64,000 nt of DNA from Desulfitobacterium chlororespirans DSM 11544. Its GTDB lineage: Bacteria > Bacillota > Desulfitobacteriia > Desulfitobacteriales > Desulfitobacteriaceae. Shown piece after piece: positions 34,539-41,831 of this stretch (the first letter of the stretch is position 1; every line of letters begins with the position of its first letter). The notes below the pieces were generated by a model. It ran no database searches. It was not told the origin of the DNA and saw only the letters and a list, made by a program, of their open reading frames with translations. Made by a program: the position numbers and the translations under genes. The DNA lies in contig NZ_FRDN01000009.1 in assembly GCF_900143285.1 (NCBI RefSeq), positions 1 to 64,000 of the forward strand, given 5' to 3'.

Positions 34539-35093
34539 TCAAAATGGGATATCGTCATCTAAGCTGACTTCATGGCCGTACGTTCCAGGGCCTGTATAGC
34601 CCTGCATCTTGAGCCGCTTAATCTCAGGTACATCCACACCCTTACGAATCTGCTCGACACTTCTCACATAAAAGCATTTGACTGCGGTTTTGATGCTTCC
34701 GTCATTGGCAACGTACTCTTCCTCGCCGAATACACCGCCGAAAAGTTTGCCATTTAGCGTTTTCTCATCCCAATCCCATTTATAGCCAAGGTTGCTCTGC
34801 TCAATAGCTTGGATAAAGCCTTTGAAATATCTCAAGTCATCTTTCCTTACTGTCTGGTAGTACATTCCCGGCCACTTGGCATCTGAGTTATTCTGCTTCT
34901 TTCGCTGAAACTGGCGGTCATAGAAACCTTCGTTCGGGCCATCTGCAATGTCAAACCCTATCCGCATCAAGTCACCGTATTCCTTTTCCTCCACGGAAAC
35001 TTTGAGAATGACACATACATGCCCCCCCAGCTGCAGTTTTTCATATTCCCCGGTAAAGGCCTCCGTTTTATCGTAGCCGCTATATTTTTTCAT
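34539..35093 (-). CDS. Single-stranded DNA-binding-like phage protein
   Basis: A 184-residue DUF669-type protein with an OB-fold-like core (GGHVCVILKVSVEEKEYGDLMRI is typical) and the acidic tip DDDIPF at the C-terminus, the hallmark by which SSB proteins recruit partners. It follows the Sak4-like ATPase with a 14-base overlap, so the pair is likely a recombination unit. Confidence 0.75.
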   Translation of the reverse strand: MKKYSGYDKTEAFTGEYEKLQLGGHVCVILKVSVEEKEYGDLMRIGFDIADGPNEGFYDRQFQRKKQNNSDAKWPGMYYQTVRKDDLRYFKGFIQAIEQSNLGYKWDWDEKTLNGKLFGGVFGEEEYVANDGSIKTAVKCFYVRSVEQIRKGVDVPEIKRLKMQGYTGPGTYGHEVSLDDDIPF

Positions 35094-35727
35094 CGGGTTC
35101 TCCTTTCAAATTCCAGTAGTCTCTTATCGCCGTATCGACAGCCTTGAGATCATTGTCAATCTCTATGTCATCGAATAAGCCCATCGGGGATTTAGCCACA
35201 TCCAAGCCGTCTGATTGCGTCCTGAATACATATCTATCACTGGACTTTACAGACCTCAGCACGACCGTGAACATGCCTTCTAGGCACACTTTTTCATCTA
35301 GAATCTTGCCGATGGTCTTAGGCTTGATATCCCCGAAATCGTTCTTTTCTTCGTGCATGATAAAGTACACAATCTTATATTCGGGAAGAGATTTGACGAA
35401 CTCAACAAGGCTCCAAAATGAATCTCCGACTTTGTTATAGAATCCAAATACCGCGTTTCCAGCGCCTGTACTGCTGTGCCCTTTCATAAACATGTTCACG
35501 ATGAGATACCCCGCATCATCGATGACAACACTGTTTTTAGCTGTTTTGACTAAGCATTTTTCAATGATGCCATAGTCATCCGTATTGACTGTGCTCTCAA
35601 ATTTTTTACGAAAAGGCAAAGGCTTACGACTTACATTAATGAGCCCTATTTCATTTTCCTCAAAATTCCTCAGACTTGTGGATTTGCCCGAGCCTGATTT
35701 TCCAATGACAAGGACAGGTACTCCCAT
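35080..35727 (-). CDS. Sak4-like ATPase (phage recombination AAA_24)
   Basis: A 215-residue RecA-like ATPase. Walker A is VIGKSGSGKST near residue 6, Walker B VVIDDAGYLIV near residue 68. Size and neighbours (SSB-like protein after, Gp157 before) match Sak4-type single-strand annealing/recombinase modules. Start at ATG 35727 behind AGGAGTG. Confidence 0.82.
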   Translation of the reverse strand: MGVPVLVIGKSGSGKSTSLRNFEENEIGLINVSRKPLPFRKKFESTVNTDDYGIIEKCLVKTAKNSVVIDDAGYLIVNMFMKGHSSTGAGNAVFGFYNKVGDSFWSLVEFVKSLPEYKIVYFIMHEEKNDFGDIKPKTIGKILDEKVCLEGMFTVVLRSVKSSDRYVFRTQSDGLDVAKSPMGLFDDIEIDNDLKAVDTAIRDYWNLKGEPDEKI

Positions 35728-35738
35728 GCGCCACACTC

Positions 35739-36233
35739 CTATCTAATTCGGATTCCTTTGCCCTGGGTAATCTTTACCCCCGGCACCTCCTTGCCTTCCT
35801 TCCATGCTGCAATGATATCTTTCACGCGCGGAGCATAGCTCTCAGGGACATGGGTTTTATAGTCTAAAGGAATCAATTTTTCGTCCACCACCTCACAGGA
35901 TGGTGGGTTGCTTTGAATCCAGATGGTCCTTGTGGCTGTCTTAACCTTGTCTACACTGACCTTTAATAACTCCTCTTGTAGGTAGGTTTTAACCCTTACC
36001 ACAGTGTTCTCGCGGGCCTCTCGCCGCTTCTTAAGGCGCTCCTCCTCTGCCTTTATTATTTGGGCCTCCGCATCAATGGATTTGATGAGATTTGCGATAT
36101 TTACAGCCTTGATTTCTATTTCGTCTTCAATTGCGCTCAGGGCCGCGACTAAGTCTAAATCAGGGTTATCGTCGTCAACCAGGTCTGCAATATTTTGATA
36201 AGCTCCAGTGAGCTCATACAGCTTTAGGCTCAC
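35739..36233 (-). CDS. Gp157-family phage protein
   Basis: A 164-residue siphovirus Gp157 homologue: LYELTGAYQNIADLV at the start, a long coiled coil (about 45-90), and the C-terminal IPLDYKTHVPESYAPRVKDI. Start is GTG 36233, overlapping the stop of the 54-residue gene before it. Commonly found with recombination genes; exact role unknown. Confidence 0.88.
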   Translation of the reverse strand: MSLKLYELTGAYQNIADLVDDDNPDLDLVAALSAIEDEIEIKAVNIANLIKSIDAEAQIIKAEEERLKKRREARENTVVRVKTYLQEELLKVSVDKVKTATRTIWIQSNPPSCEVVDEKLIPLDYKTHVPESYAPRVKDIIAAWKEGKEVPGVKITQGKGIRIR

Positions 36234-36394
36234 GCTTGTTCCTCCTTTGCATCATTGGGGGCTTCTCCCCTCTTAAGTTGACTCTCGGCCTTCATCATCC
36301 GCTGAAACCACATATTCCCTAAGCCTTCTGCCTGCTTGACTTTATTTTTTAGATCTTGAATCTCGATTGCTTGATTTGCGATTGTTTCCTTCAT
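36230..36394 (-). CDS. Small coiled-coil protein (54 aa)
   Basis: A 54-residue helical protein (MKETIANQAIEIQDLKNKVK). Its ATG overlaps the stop of the zinc-ribbon gene before it (ATGA), and its TGA overlaps the Gp157 GTG (GTGA). The double overlap makes it a real coupled gene although it is very short. No family recognised. Confidence 0.65.
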   Translation of the reverse strand: MKETIANQAIEIQDLKNKVKQAEGLGNMWFQRMMKAESQLKRGEAPNDAKEEQA

Positions 36395-36588
36395 GAGATC
36401 TTCCACTTTGCATACCTCGCATTCTTTGCTAAAAACTTAATTTTCGGAGTAAAGACCGTTGTGTTTAATCCGATTGCCCAAAACCCGGCTGTGTCCCGTC
36501 GCCACATCACGCCACAGGTTGGGCATCGGCGCGTATTATGGCCTCGCTTGATGTCAATGGTTTTACCACAAACACATTTGGGGGTCAT
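36391..36588 (-). CDS. Zinc-ribbon protein (65 aa)
   Basis: A 65-residue basic protein with CVCGK near the start and CPTCGVMWRR near residue 22, one zinc ribbon. Function unknown. Confidence 0.6.
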   Translation of the reverse strand: MTPKCVCGKTIDIKRGHNTRRCPTCGVMWRRDTAGFWAIGLNTTVFTPKIKFLAKNARYAKWKIS

Positions 36589-36784
36589 CGCTAATCACCG
36601 CCTTAAACTCCCCCATGCTCTCTCGACACCTCACCCACGTACTGCCTCCCCAGGGCTTACCGGTCTTTGGGTGGGACCATGTATCGTCCAGAGTGACCAT
36701 AGTTATAGTGTCAGCATCGACTTTGGTCACCATGACCGGCCTGCCTGTGGGGATGTGGATTAGCTTTTGGTTAGGCTTGTACAT
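36563..36784 (-). CDS. Small SH3-like phage protein (73 aa)
   Basis: A 73-residue beta-rich protein starting MYKPNQKLIHIPTGRPVMVT. Start set at 36784, inside the end of the previous gene by 14 bases. It looks like a small barrel. No family recognised. Confidence 0.55.
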   Translation of the reverse strand: MYKPNQKLIHIPTGRPVMVTKVDADTITMVTLDDTWSHPKTGKPWGGSTWVRCRESMGEFKAVISDDPQMCLW

Positions 36785-36968
36785 CGCAAATGCCCTCGAC
36801 TGAGACAATATACCTAAGGGCATCAGCCGCATAATTAGTTACAGCCAAATCTCCATCACAAAGCTTTTCAATTAGCTCAGGGTCTGATATACTGACGTTG
36901 CAATATTTTTTTATGAGGCTCACTAAGTCTGCCAGGACTTGCGGGCCGTTTTTTATTTGGTCAGGCAT
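36771..36968 (-). CDS. Small helical protein (65 aa)
   Basis: A 65-residue protein starting MPDQIKNGPQVLADLVSLI. It overlaps the zinc-finger gene before it by eight bases. Function unknown. Confidence 0.55.
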   Translation of the reverse strand: MPDQIKNGPQVLADLVSLIKKYCNVSISDPELIEKLCDGDLAVTNYAADALRYIVSVEGICDVQA

Positions 36969-37353
36969 TTCTTTCACCATCCTTCCGAATCTGACCAACC
37001 CTAGTCTCAAGCCTTTTCATATACTCATCACGGAATCGCCTTTTCTCCTTGCCACCACATGGCACGCACAATCCCTCATACGCCCCAAGGGATGAGTGGT
37101 AGTCTTCTACTACAACATTTTTCTCCCCGCAGTGCTTGCAGGTGCCATACGTGGCCTTTTCGGTGCTGTAGTCTACAGTCACACTTCGGAATGCATAGAA
37201 CCCTTTCTCGCACTCCTCGCAATATTGAAGCCCTAATATCTCATCATTCGGCTCAATATCATCGCTATCCGAAAATTCACTGCCGCAATAAGGGCATATA
37301 ATCTCGTCTGTGTATTCATGGTCTATCGTGCAATCATCGTCTGTATCGCACAT
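36961..37353 (-). CDS. Multi-zinc-ribbon protein (130 aa)
   Basis: A 130-residue acidic protein with four C-x2-C knuckles: CPYCGS (about 20), CEECEK (about 45), CKHCGE (about 72) and CVPCGG (about 97), so probably two zinc ribbons, followed by a basic helix. Could bind nucleic acid or a host protein; no family recognised. Confidence 0.65.
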   Translation of the reverse strand: MCDTDDDCTIDHEYTDEIICPYCGSEFSDSDDIEPNDEILGLQYCEECEKGFYAFRSVTVDYSTEKATYGTCKHCGEKNVVVEDYHSSLGAYEGLCVPCGGKEKRRFRDEYMKRLETRVGQIRKDGERNA

Positions 37354-37368
37354 TCTGTTTACCCCCTC

Positions 37369-38096
37369 TCAGATTTCGTCTCCCCAGGCATCCCATCCCG
37401 AAACCGTCTCCCTTGCGAATAACTCAATACGAGGTATGTCACCCAATAGTTCGACTATTTTATCTCGTACAATACCGGGCTTTTTACTATGGCGCTCGAT
37501 AGGGGCCTCAATAATTTGATGGACTGCAGCACTAACCCTTTTAGGCTTGCCCTTTGTAGCTAGTAGGCAAAGTTCCGCATTCGCTCTGGTCCAGTTACCC
37601 ATACCCCAAAACCAAGTTGGAGATTTTTTATTTCTTTTCACCCAGGTAAAGGCGACTGTTTTGTATTCGAATCCCCATGCTTTTATCACGTCAAAACACT
37701 CATTTAGCTTTGGCATTGTAACCCATAGAAACAGCACGCAACCATCTGAAGAGATCTGTTCAACAGGGAGCTTTTCGATAGCTAAGTTATCCATCACGCC
37801 GTATTTACAACCCGCCCCCCCTTTTGCCGGCAAGAGCCTTGTCCCGGTAGCTCCACGGGGGATCAGCATAGATGACCTGATATTTTTTGCTCGGGAATGG
37901 TATCAAACGATTCACCTCTCCTCTTTGGCTATCCCTGAGATACTCCCGAAATTCCCTCGCTCCCACAAAAAAAACTGGCTATCCTGTATGGTGCATAATG
38001 GGAGTTTTGTGGTATACTTTGGATAGGTTCAATTACCAGTGGGTCCATGTGGAGTGCCAGCTCCCGTGGGCCTTTTTCTTTGTGGTCAAGGTTCAT
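37369..38096 (-). pseudogene. MT-A70-type adenine methylase broken by two frameshifts
   Basis: An N6-adenine methyltransferase in three frames. It starts at ATG 38096 behind AGGAGGTG (MNLDHKEKGPRELALHMD), shifts at a run of eight T (about 37967-37974) into the frame reading REFREYLRDSQRGEV, which carries the catalytic DPPW motif (VIYADPPWSYRD), and shifts again at AAAA-GGGGGGG (about 37816-37826) into the frame with FLWVTMPKLNECFDVIKAWGF and the C-terminal half to 37369. Each break is explained by one extra base in a homopolymer. It is a true pseudogene, a phase-variable gene, or a sequencing artefact. Confidence 0.75.
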
Positions 38097-38382
38097 GGTT
38101 GGTCACCTCCTCCCTCCATTGCTCCTTAAGACTCGACTTCGGGACAGTTAAGGCAACCAGTATTCCCATGTCGTTTATAAATCTGAGGTCATTGACAACC
38201 TCTTCGGCCACGACAACTTCCACGGTCAGGACATAACCATTGCACTTTTTAGTGGGGGCTTTACCCCTTTTCAGGAAACACGGTGTAAGTAGTAGCGTAC
38301 GGTCTGGGTGAGCCTCTATGATAGAGTCAATGACACTTTTAACCGTATCCGTTTGCACATTTACGTAAGTTGATTTTTCCAA
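38086..38382 (-). CDS. Hypothetical early protein (98 aa)
   Basis: A 98-residue alpha-beta protein (VIDSIIEAHPDRTLLLTPCF; YVLTVEVVVAEEVV). No family recognised. It overlaps the MT-A70 start by 11 bases and abuts the preceding gene. Confidence 0.55.
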   Translation of the reverse strand: MEKSTYVNVQTDTVKSVIDSIIEAHPDRTLLLTPCFLKRGKAPTKKCNGYVLTVEVVVAEEVVNDLRFINDMGILVALTVPKSSLKEQWREEVTNHEP

Positions 38383-38637
38383 TTACTCTACCTCCTCAAT
38401 ATCAGTGATTTCAATTTCTGAGCGATCTGGGCTCTCCGGGAAATTGTCCGTTCTCTCGACTACCTTTAATCCATATCTGGACTCCAGGACATAAGCCACA
38501 TCACTTGCCTCTCGGCATTGCTTTTCGACGCGTTTAATGATTTGCTCAAGCTCTTCATCAGACATCGTCTCTGGCTGTATGATGATAATTTCATCGATAT
38601 AGGTCAGCGTTTCCTCGACCACGATTTTCACTTTCAT
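38383..38637 (-). CDS. Hypothetical acidic protein (84 aa)
   Basis: An 84-residue acidic protein with a strand-helix layout (MKVKIVVEETLTYIDEIIII). The ATG directly follows a GGAGG-type site. No family recognised. Confidence 0.55.
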   Translation of the reverse strand: MKVKIVVEETLTYIDEIIIIQPETMSDEELEQIIKRVEKQCREASDVAYVLESRYGLKVVERTDNFPESPDRSEIEITDIEEVE

Positions 38638-38641
38638 GCTT

Positions 38642-38953
38642 TCACCTCCTCTTCCACACCTTCTCGCGGCACTTCTGACACCGCATCATCCCTGGCACCG
38701 CTCTATTACCGCATCGTGTACACAGGCCCTTGGCCCTCCTGGCCTTGTACCGCAGCCTTGCCCTGGCTCTGTGGTCCATAAGCCCCATCTTAGGCTCAGG
38801 TTCGCGATACGCCTCCAGGAAGGAGCTCACATCAGGCTTGCCTAAGCCGCTGGACTTTGCTTCGTCGTAGGTCCGGCATATGTCGTAGAGGAATCTGAGC
38901 ATGACGGGCTGTTGCGCTGGGGTTAGAGCCTCCTTATAGCTGACGGTTGTCAT
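38642..38953 (-). CDS. Zinc-knuckle protein (103 aa)
   Basis: A 103-residue protein starting MTTVSYKEALTPAQQPVML, with a basic tail holding CTRCGN and CQKCREK. Start at 38953 is fixed by the TAATG overlap with the 35-residue gene before it. The zinc knuckle close to an Arg-rich helix suggests nucleic-acid contact. Function unknown. Confidence 0.6.
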   Translation of the reverse strand: MTTVSYKEALTPAQQPVMLRFLYDICRTYDEAKSSGLGKPDVSSFLEAYREPEPKMGLMDHRARARLRYKARRAKGLCTRCGNRAVPGMMRCQKCREKVWKRR

Positions 38954-39060
38954 TATCGGATTCCTCCTCCCCTCAACATCATCTCTGCCCACCAGCGCCG
39001 GCTGAGCTTGTCCAACTTCCGTTCGTGGTATGACATAAAGACTTTGCGTATCCAGACCAT
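38953..39060 (-). CDS. Very small basic protein (35 aa)
   Basis: A 35-residue Arg/Trp-rich frame (MVWIRKVFMSYHERKLDKL). It has a GGAGGTG site, and TAATG overlaps join it to both the gene before and the gene after, which argues that it is translated. No function can be given. Confidence 0.5.
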   Translation of the reverse strand: MVWIRKVFMSYHERKLDKLSRRWWAEMMLRGGGIR

Positions 39061-39305
39061 TAGGTCACCTCCTCGTCTTCGAACGCTAGGTCCACTTCGC
39101 TTACCTCTAGTGCTTGGCTCCAGCAGGCAAAACAGCTACACGGACCGTGATTCACGCAGTCGAGCCTTTGTCCGTCGTCCGGGCAAAGAGTAGCCTCAGC
39201 TAAAATATCAAGCGCCTTGGTTAGCCGCTGTTTGAGCCGGGCATTCTCGGCTTTGAGGTCAACGATTTGCTCAACCGCTTCGACCAAGTTTTTTAATGGT
39301 TCCAC
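39060..39305 (-). CDS. Coiled-coil protein with Cys cluster (81 aa)
   Basis: An 81-residue protein from GTG 39305 behind GGGGAGG. A leucine-zipper-like coil (LVEAVEQIVDLKAENARLKQ) is followed by a Cys cluster (CPDDGQRLDC, CSCFAC). Longer starts would overlap the antirepressor gene. Function unknown. Confidence 0.55.
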   Translation of the reverse strand: MEPLKNLVEAVEQIVDLKAENARLKQRLTKALDILAEATLCPDDGQRLDCVNHGPCSCFACWSQALEVSEVDLAFEDEEVT

Positions 39306-39321
39306 TCTTATCCGCCTCCCC

Positions 39322-40038
39322 TCATGCAATTTGTTTTTTGAACTTGTTGACAAAATAAATCTGCCCCTTGCCGGTGACCTTTGTTGTCGTTGTGGCCCTC
39401 ACGCTCCCATCGGGATTGGTGATTGTGCGTTTTTTAATTTCAAACAGTCCCATCTCCATGCTGTACTGCGTCGGTTGGTTGTAGCTCTCACCCCTTTTGA
39501 TGAGATATCCCTCTTCACGGAGTTTTTCGAATAGTCGATTCTGGCCTATTTCGATGCCGTTTTGTCGGAGGATTTTAGCTAATTCACCGATGAGGATGGA
39601 GTTGCCGGATGTTTCCAGAGCTTCGGCGAAGATGACTTTGGGTTTCTGCTCTTCGATAATGAGCTGCAGGCTATTGATTCTCTGGTTGGCGATTTGGACG
39701 GCTCTTGCCATGACCTGCTCCGGAGAGTTCCAGGCTCGTTCGGCTTGGATAAAATGCTCCCTGATCTGATGAGCCAACTCCCCGCCGGAAATCATACAGA
39801 TATGCTTGGCGATATCAATCGGGACCTTGTAATCAATGCTGGGGCGGCCTCCGGTACTTTCCGCCAAAATTGGCGTAAAGTCTGCCCCCTCTCGGAGACT
39901 TAACTTTTCAGCTTGGTATTTAAACCAGTTCGTAAAGTCCCGGTTCATGCCCAGGCCCTCATGAAGTTTTCTGGCGGATACTTCTTGCTGGAGTTGGTCG
40001 TTGATTTCAATTGGGATTAGATTAGACACTTTGTTCAC
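39322..40038 (-). CDS. Phage antirepressor (AntA/AntB plus KilAC)
   Basis: A 238-residue two-domain antirepressor. Residues about 15-90 match AntA/AntB (QEVSARKLHEGLGMNRDFTNWF), and about 130-238 match KilAC (GELAKILRQNGIEIGQNRLFEKLREEGYL). Such proteins bind the lytic repressor and release it. The first GTG (40038) overlaps a GAGGTG site that is correctly spaced for the GTG at 40029, which may be the true start. An antirepressor fits with a repressor that seems to lack the self-cleavage dipeptide. Confidence 0.88.
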   Translation of the reverse strand: MNKVSNLIPIEINDQLQQEVSARKLHEGLGMNRDFTNWFKYQAEKLSLREGADFTPILAESTGGRPSIDYKVPIDIAKHICMISGGELAHQIREHFIQAERAWNSPEQVMARAVQIANQRINSLQLIIEEQKPKVIFAEALETSGNSILIGELAKILRQNGIEIGQNRLFEKLREEGYLIKRGESYNQPTQYSMEMGLFEIKKRTITNPDGSVRATTTTKVTGKGQIYFVNKFKKQIA

Positions 40039-40119
40039 CTCGCTTGTGTAGGAAACTTTGCCCTCCTCGTCGAAATGGGTAGTTGTTAGGACTTGCCAAC
40101 AACGAAAGGAGGGATGGAG

Positions 40120-40320
40120 ATGGATTTCGATAAGTATAGACAGGTAAAAGAAGTTTTTGAAGATTATGAGGTCAACAAGCTACTGAGATCAGGTTGGGTT
40201 TTGCTCTCAGCTGGATTCCACACGCTTGATGATGGCAGTAATCAAAAGACTTACATGCTCGGTTCGACCGAGGAACTTGTTGATAGACCGTCACTGCTCA
40301 AATCGCTTTTGAAAGAGTAG
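40120..40320 (+). CDS. Plus-strand small protein in the early region (66 aa)
   Basis: A 66-residue acidic protein starting MDFDKYRQVKEVFEDYEVNK, with KLLRSGWVLLSAGFHT in the middle, typical of a small alpha-beta fold seen in other phages. AAGGAGGG lies six bases before ATG 40120 (an in-frame ATG at 40114 is closer to the site). It is the only early gene on the plus strand besides repressor and integrase; an inverted repeat GTTGTT-N10-AACAAC lies at 40082-40103. Its 3' end overlaps the opposite gene by 70 bases. Confidence 0.6.
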   Translation: MDFDKYRQVKEVFEDYEVNKLLRSGWVLLSAGFHTLDDGSNQKTYMLGSTEELVDRPSLLKSLLKE

Positions 40321-40751
40321 CGAAACACCCTTAATTCGTCGATTGACTCGACATTTACGAGTGAGAATCCGCACGCCAAAAGAAGATTTACAGCTCTAAC
40401 TGTTTCCTGCCCTATACCGCTTAAGGTGAATTCCGTCGCATCTGCGGCGGTTTTTTCTTTGATCATGAGAACAGCACACCTTTCATCCTTGATAGGCTCT
40501 AGGCCGCGCTCTTGCCCGAGCTGATTTATGGTCTTAATGCTCGCCTCGCCCTTTACTCTGGGCGATATGCCTACTCCTGTAGCCTCGGAAAGAGCTATAA
40601 ACGCGTCCCAGTGGCAGTGAATTTCCGGCTGTCTCACGGGGCAATCTGTACATGCATTGGGGAAGTCGCTTTCCCCGTGCATTTCTTTTTTTACGTACTC
40701 TTGGATGTGTCGGGCGATGCAGTGTAGTTGTGATTGGGTTAGGTTGGGCAT
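40251..40751 (-). CDS. Hypothetical early protein with Cys motif (166 aa)
   Basis: A 166-residue protein with CTDCPVRQPEIHCHWDAF near residue 35, a possible zinc site, then an alpha-beta body. The last 23 residues are antisense to the plus-strand gene and Ser-rich, so its true end-function part may stop earlier. No family recognised. Confidence 0.55.
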   Translation of the reverse strand: MPNLTQSQLHCIARHIQEYVKKEMHGESDFPNACTDCPVRQPEIHCHWDAFIALSEATGVGISPRVKGEASIKTINQLGQERGLEPIKDERCAVLMIKEKTAADATEFTLSGIGQETVRAVNLLLACGFSLVNVESIDELRVFRYSFKSDLSSDGLSTSSSVEPSM

Positions 40752-40817
40752 TGGATCACCTCGCTTTCTTCCCGCTTGTCCACATGATATCCAAAAAGCT
40801 GAGGGGCCCTGCCCCCT

Positions 40818-41138
40818 TTAAGCTGATGCCTTCGGCCTCTGTATCTCATATGCATCCACACTGAGTGTAGGGTAACCGTCAAAACGATGGACCTTTATCA
40901 GCTCTTTGTCCCCGTTTGGATGGGTCAGCTCGTAAGGATCGTTAGCTTTAAACTCAACGGGGACTATCTGCTTAAATGCTGCAATGGCTGGTGATATATC
41001 ATCATTAACGACATGGATACTAACGCTAATGAGCCGGCCATTGCGCCGCCCAGTGGTTTGCCTGACTTCTACGCTATTTACCTCTGGCAGTTCGGATAGC
41101 TTAAGGATTGATAGGATCTGTTCGTCTGTGATTTTCAT
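40818..41138 (-). CDS. Hypothetical early protein (106 aa)
   Basis: A 106-residue alpha-beta protein (MKITDEQILSILKLSELPEV; ISVSIHVVNDD). No family recognised. Close behind the next upstream gene. Confidence 0.55.
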   Translation of the reverse strand: MKITDEQILSILKLSELPEVNSVEVRQTTGRRNGRLISVSIHVVNDDISPAIAAFKQIVPVEFKANDPYELTHPNGDKELIKVHRFDGYPTLSVDAYEIQRPKASA

Positions 41139-41142
41139 AGGA

Positions 41143-41298
41143 TTACCTTGCTTCCCTGATAGCAGAGCTATTCTTAAGATTTCTCAAAATCTGAACTTCC
41201 AGGGCTTTTCTTCTCTCTACTATTGTTTCAGGGGTAACTCCGTAGGCAGACATTTTAGAAACAATCCTTTGAAGTTCAACTTTCTTATCAGTAGCCAT
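41143..41298 (-). CDS. Small helical protein next to excisionase (51 aa)
   Basis: A 51-residue basic helical protein from ATG 41298 behind AAAGGAG (MATDKKVELQRIVSKMSAYG). Longer frames read antisense-like residues. It may be a Cro-like or regulatory partner by position only. Confidence 0.5.
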   Translation of the reverse strand: MATDKKVELQRIVSKMSAYGVTPETIVERRKALEVQILRNLKNSSAIREAR

Positions 41299-41311
41299 AA
41301 CGACACTCCTT

Positions 41312-41524
41312 TTAGCTTTCAGAAGCTTTGGGTGAAAATTGAGCGGTCTCAAGCCATTGATGAAATACTTGCCTTGGTACCACAACCCTTTTAGCACCTA
41401 CGCGAATAGCAGGCAGCTTGCCTGAAGCAGCCATTTCGTAAGCTAAAAAATTGCTGATCCCCATGATTTTGGCAACTTCTGGGATATTGTAAGTTTGCCG
41501 CTCTGCGGTGGTCTCCTTCGCCAT
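41312..41524 (-). CDS. Excisionase / AlpA-like DNA-binding protein
   Basis: A 70-residue helix-turn-helix protein of the excisionase family (TYNIPEVAKIMGISNFLAYEMAASGKLPAIRVGAKRV, then a wing and VFHQWL). It is the first gene of the leftward lytic transcript, so it would be made on induction to direct excision, and could also act as an early repressor. Length is typical. Confidence 0.8.
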   Translation of the reverse strand: MAKETTAERQTYNIPEVAKIMGISNFLAYEMAASGKLPAIRVGAKRVVVPRQVFHQWLETAQFSPKASES

Positions 41525-41549
41525 ATATGATCACCTCTTCTTTCAAAAA

Positions 41550-41760
41550 ATACATTTTGTATTTTTAATGTGCGCGATTATGTGGCTCTTTTAGACTCGC
41601 ACCTCTAGTCATCATATTACAATACGTTTTGTACTATTTCAATAGTGTTTTTATATTTTTTCTTTTGTCACAGTATTTTAAAAAGATACTATATGTATCA
41701 TTCATTATTTTTAAATACTTTTAGTATTATTGTATTGACTTAAGGACATACTGTTTGTAC
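41550..41760. promoter_or_regulatory. Operator array: five ATAC-N5-GTAY sites
   Basis: Five dyad sites lie at 41550-41562, 41622-41634, 41686-41698, 41715-41727 and 41748-41760, each ATAC, five mostly T/A bases, then GTAT or GTAC. Two sit exactly between the -35 and -10 of the two divergent promoters. They are the likely binding sites of the repressor encoded at 41832. The whole gene-free stretch 41525-41831 is taken up by these signals. Confidence 0.75.
41614..41642 (-). promoter_or_regulatory. Leftward lytic promoter (early genes)
   Basis: Minus-strand TTGAAA (41637-41642), 17-base spacer, TAATAT (41614-41619). An operator copy (41622-41634) fills the spacer, so a bound repressor would block polymerase. 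It drives excisionase and the early genes. Confidence 0.72.
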
Positions 41761-41763
41761 AAT
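41735..41763 (+). promoter_or_regulatory. Rightward repressor promoter
   Basis: TTGACT (41735-41740), 17-base spacer, TACAAT (41758-41763). An operator copy (41748-41760) overlaps spacer and -10, pointing to negative autoregulation of repressor and integrase. Confidence 0.75.
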
Positions 41764-41831
41764 TAGGTGTAGATAATTCTGTTATATATTGTTTTGTCAG
41801 GTTCGACAATTAGAATAGGGGGATTTCGAAA

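Noticed and set aside
40120-40751. Toxin-antitoxin pair of the two convergent genes
   Set aside because: Neither protein shows a toxin or antitoxin motif, and the genes are convergent rather than co-transcribed.
41550-41760. CRISPR array
   Set aside because: The repeated element is only 13 bases, palindromic and unevenly spaced, and sits in a promoter region; these are operators. No CRISPR array was seen anywhere in the window.
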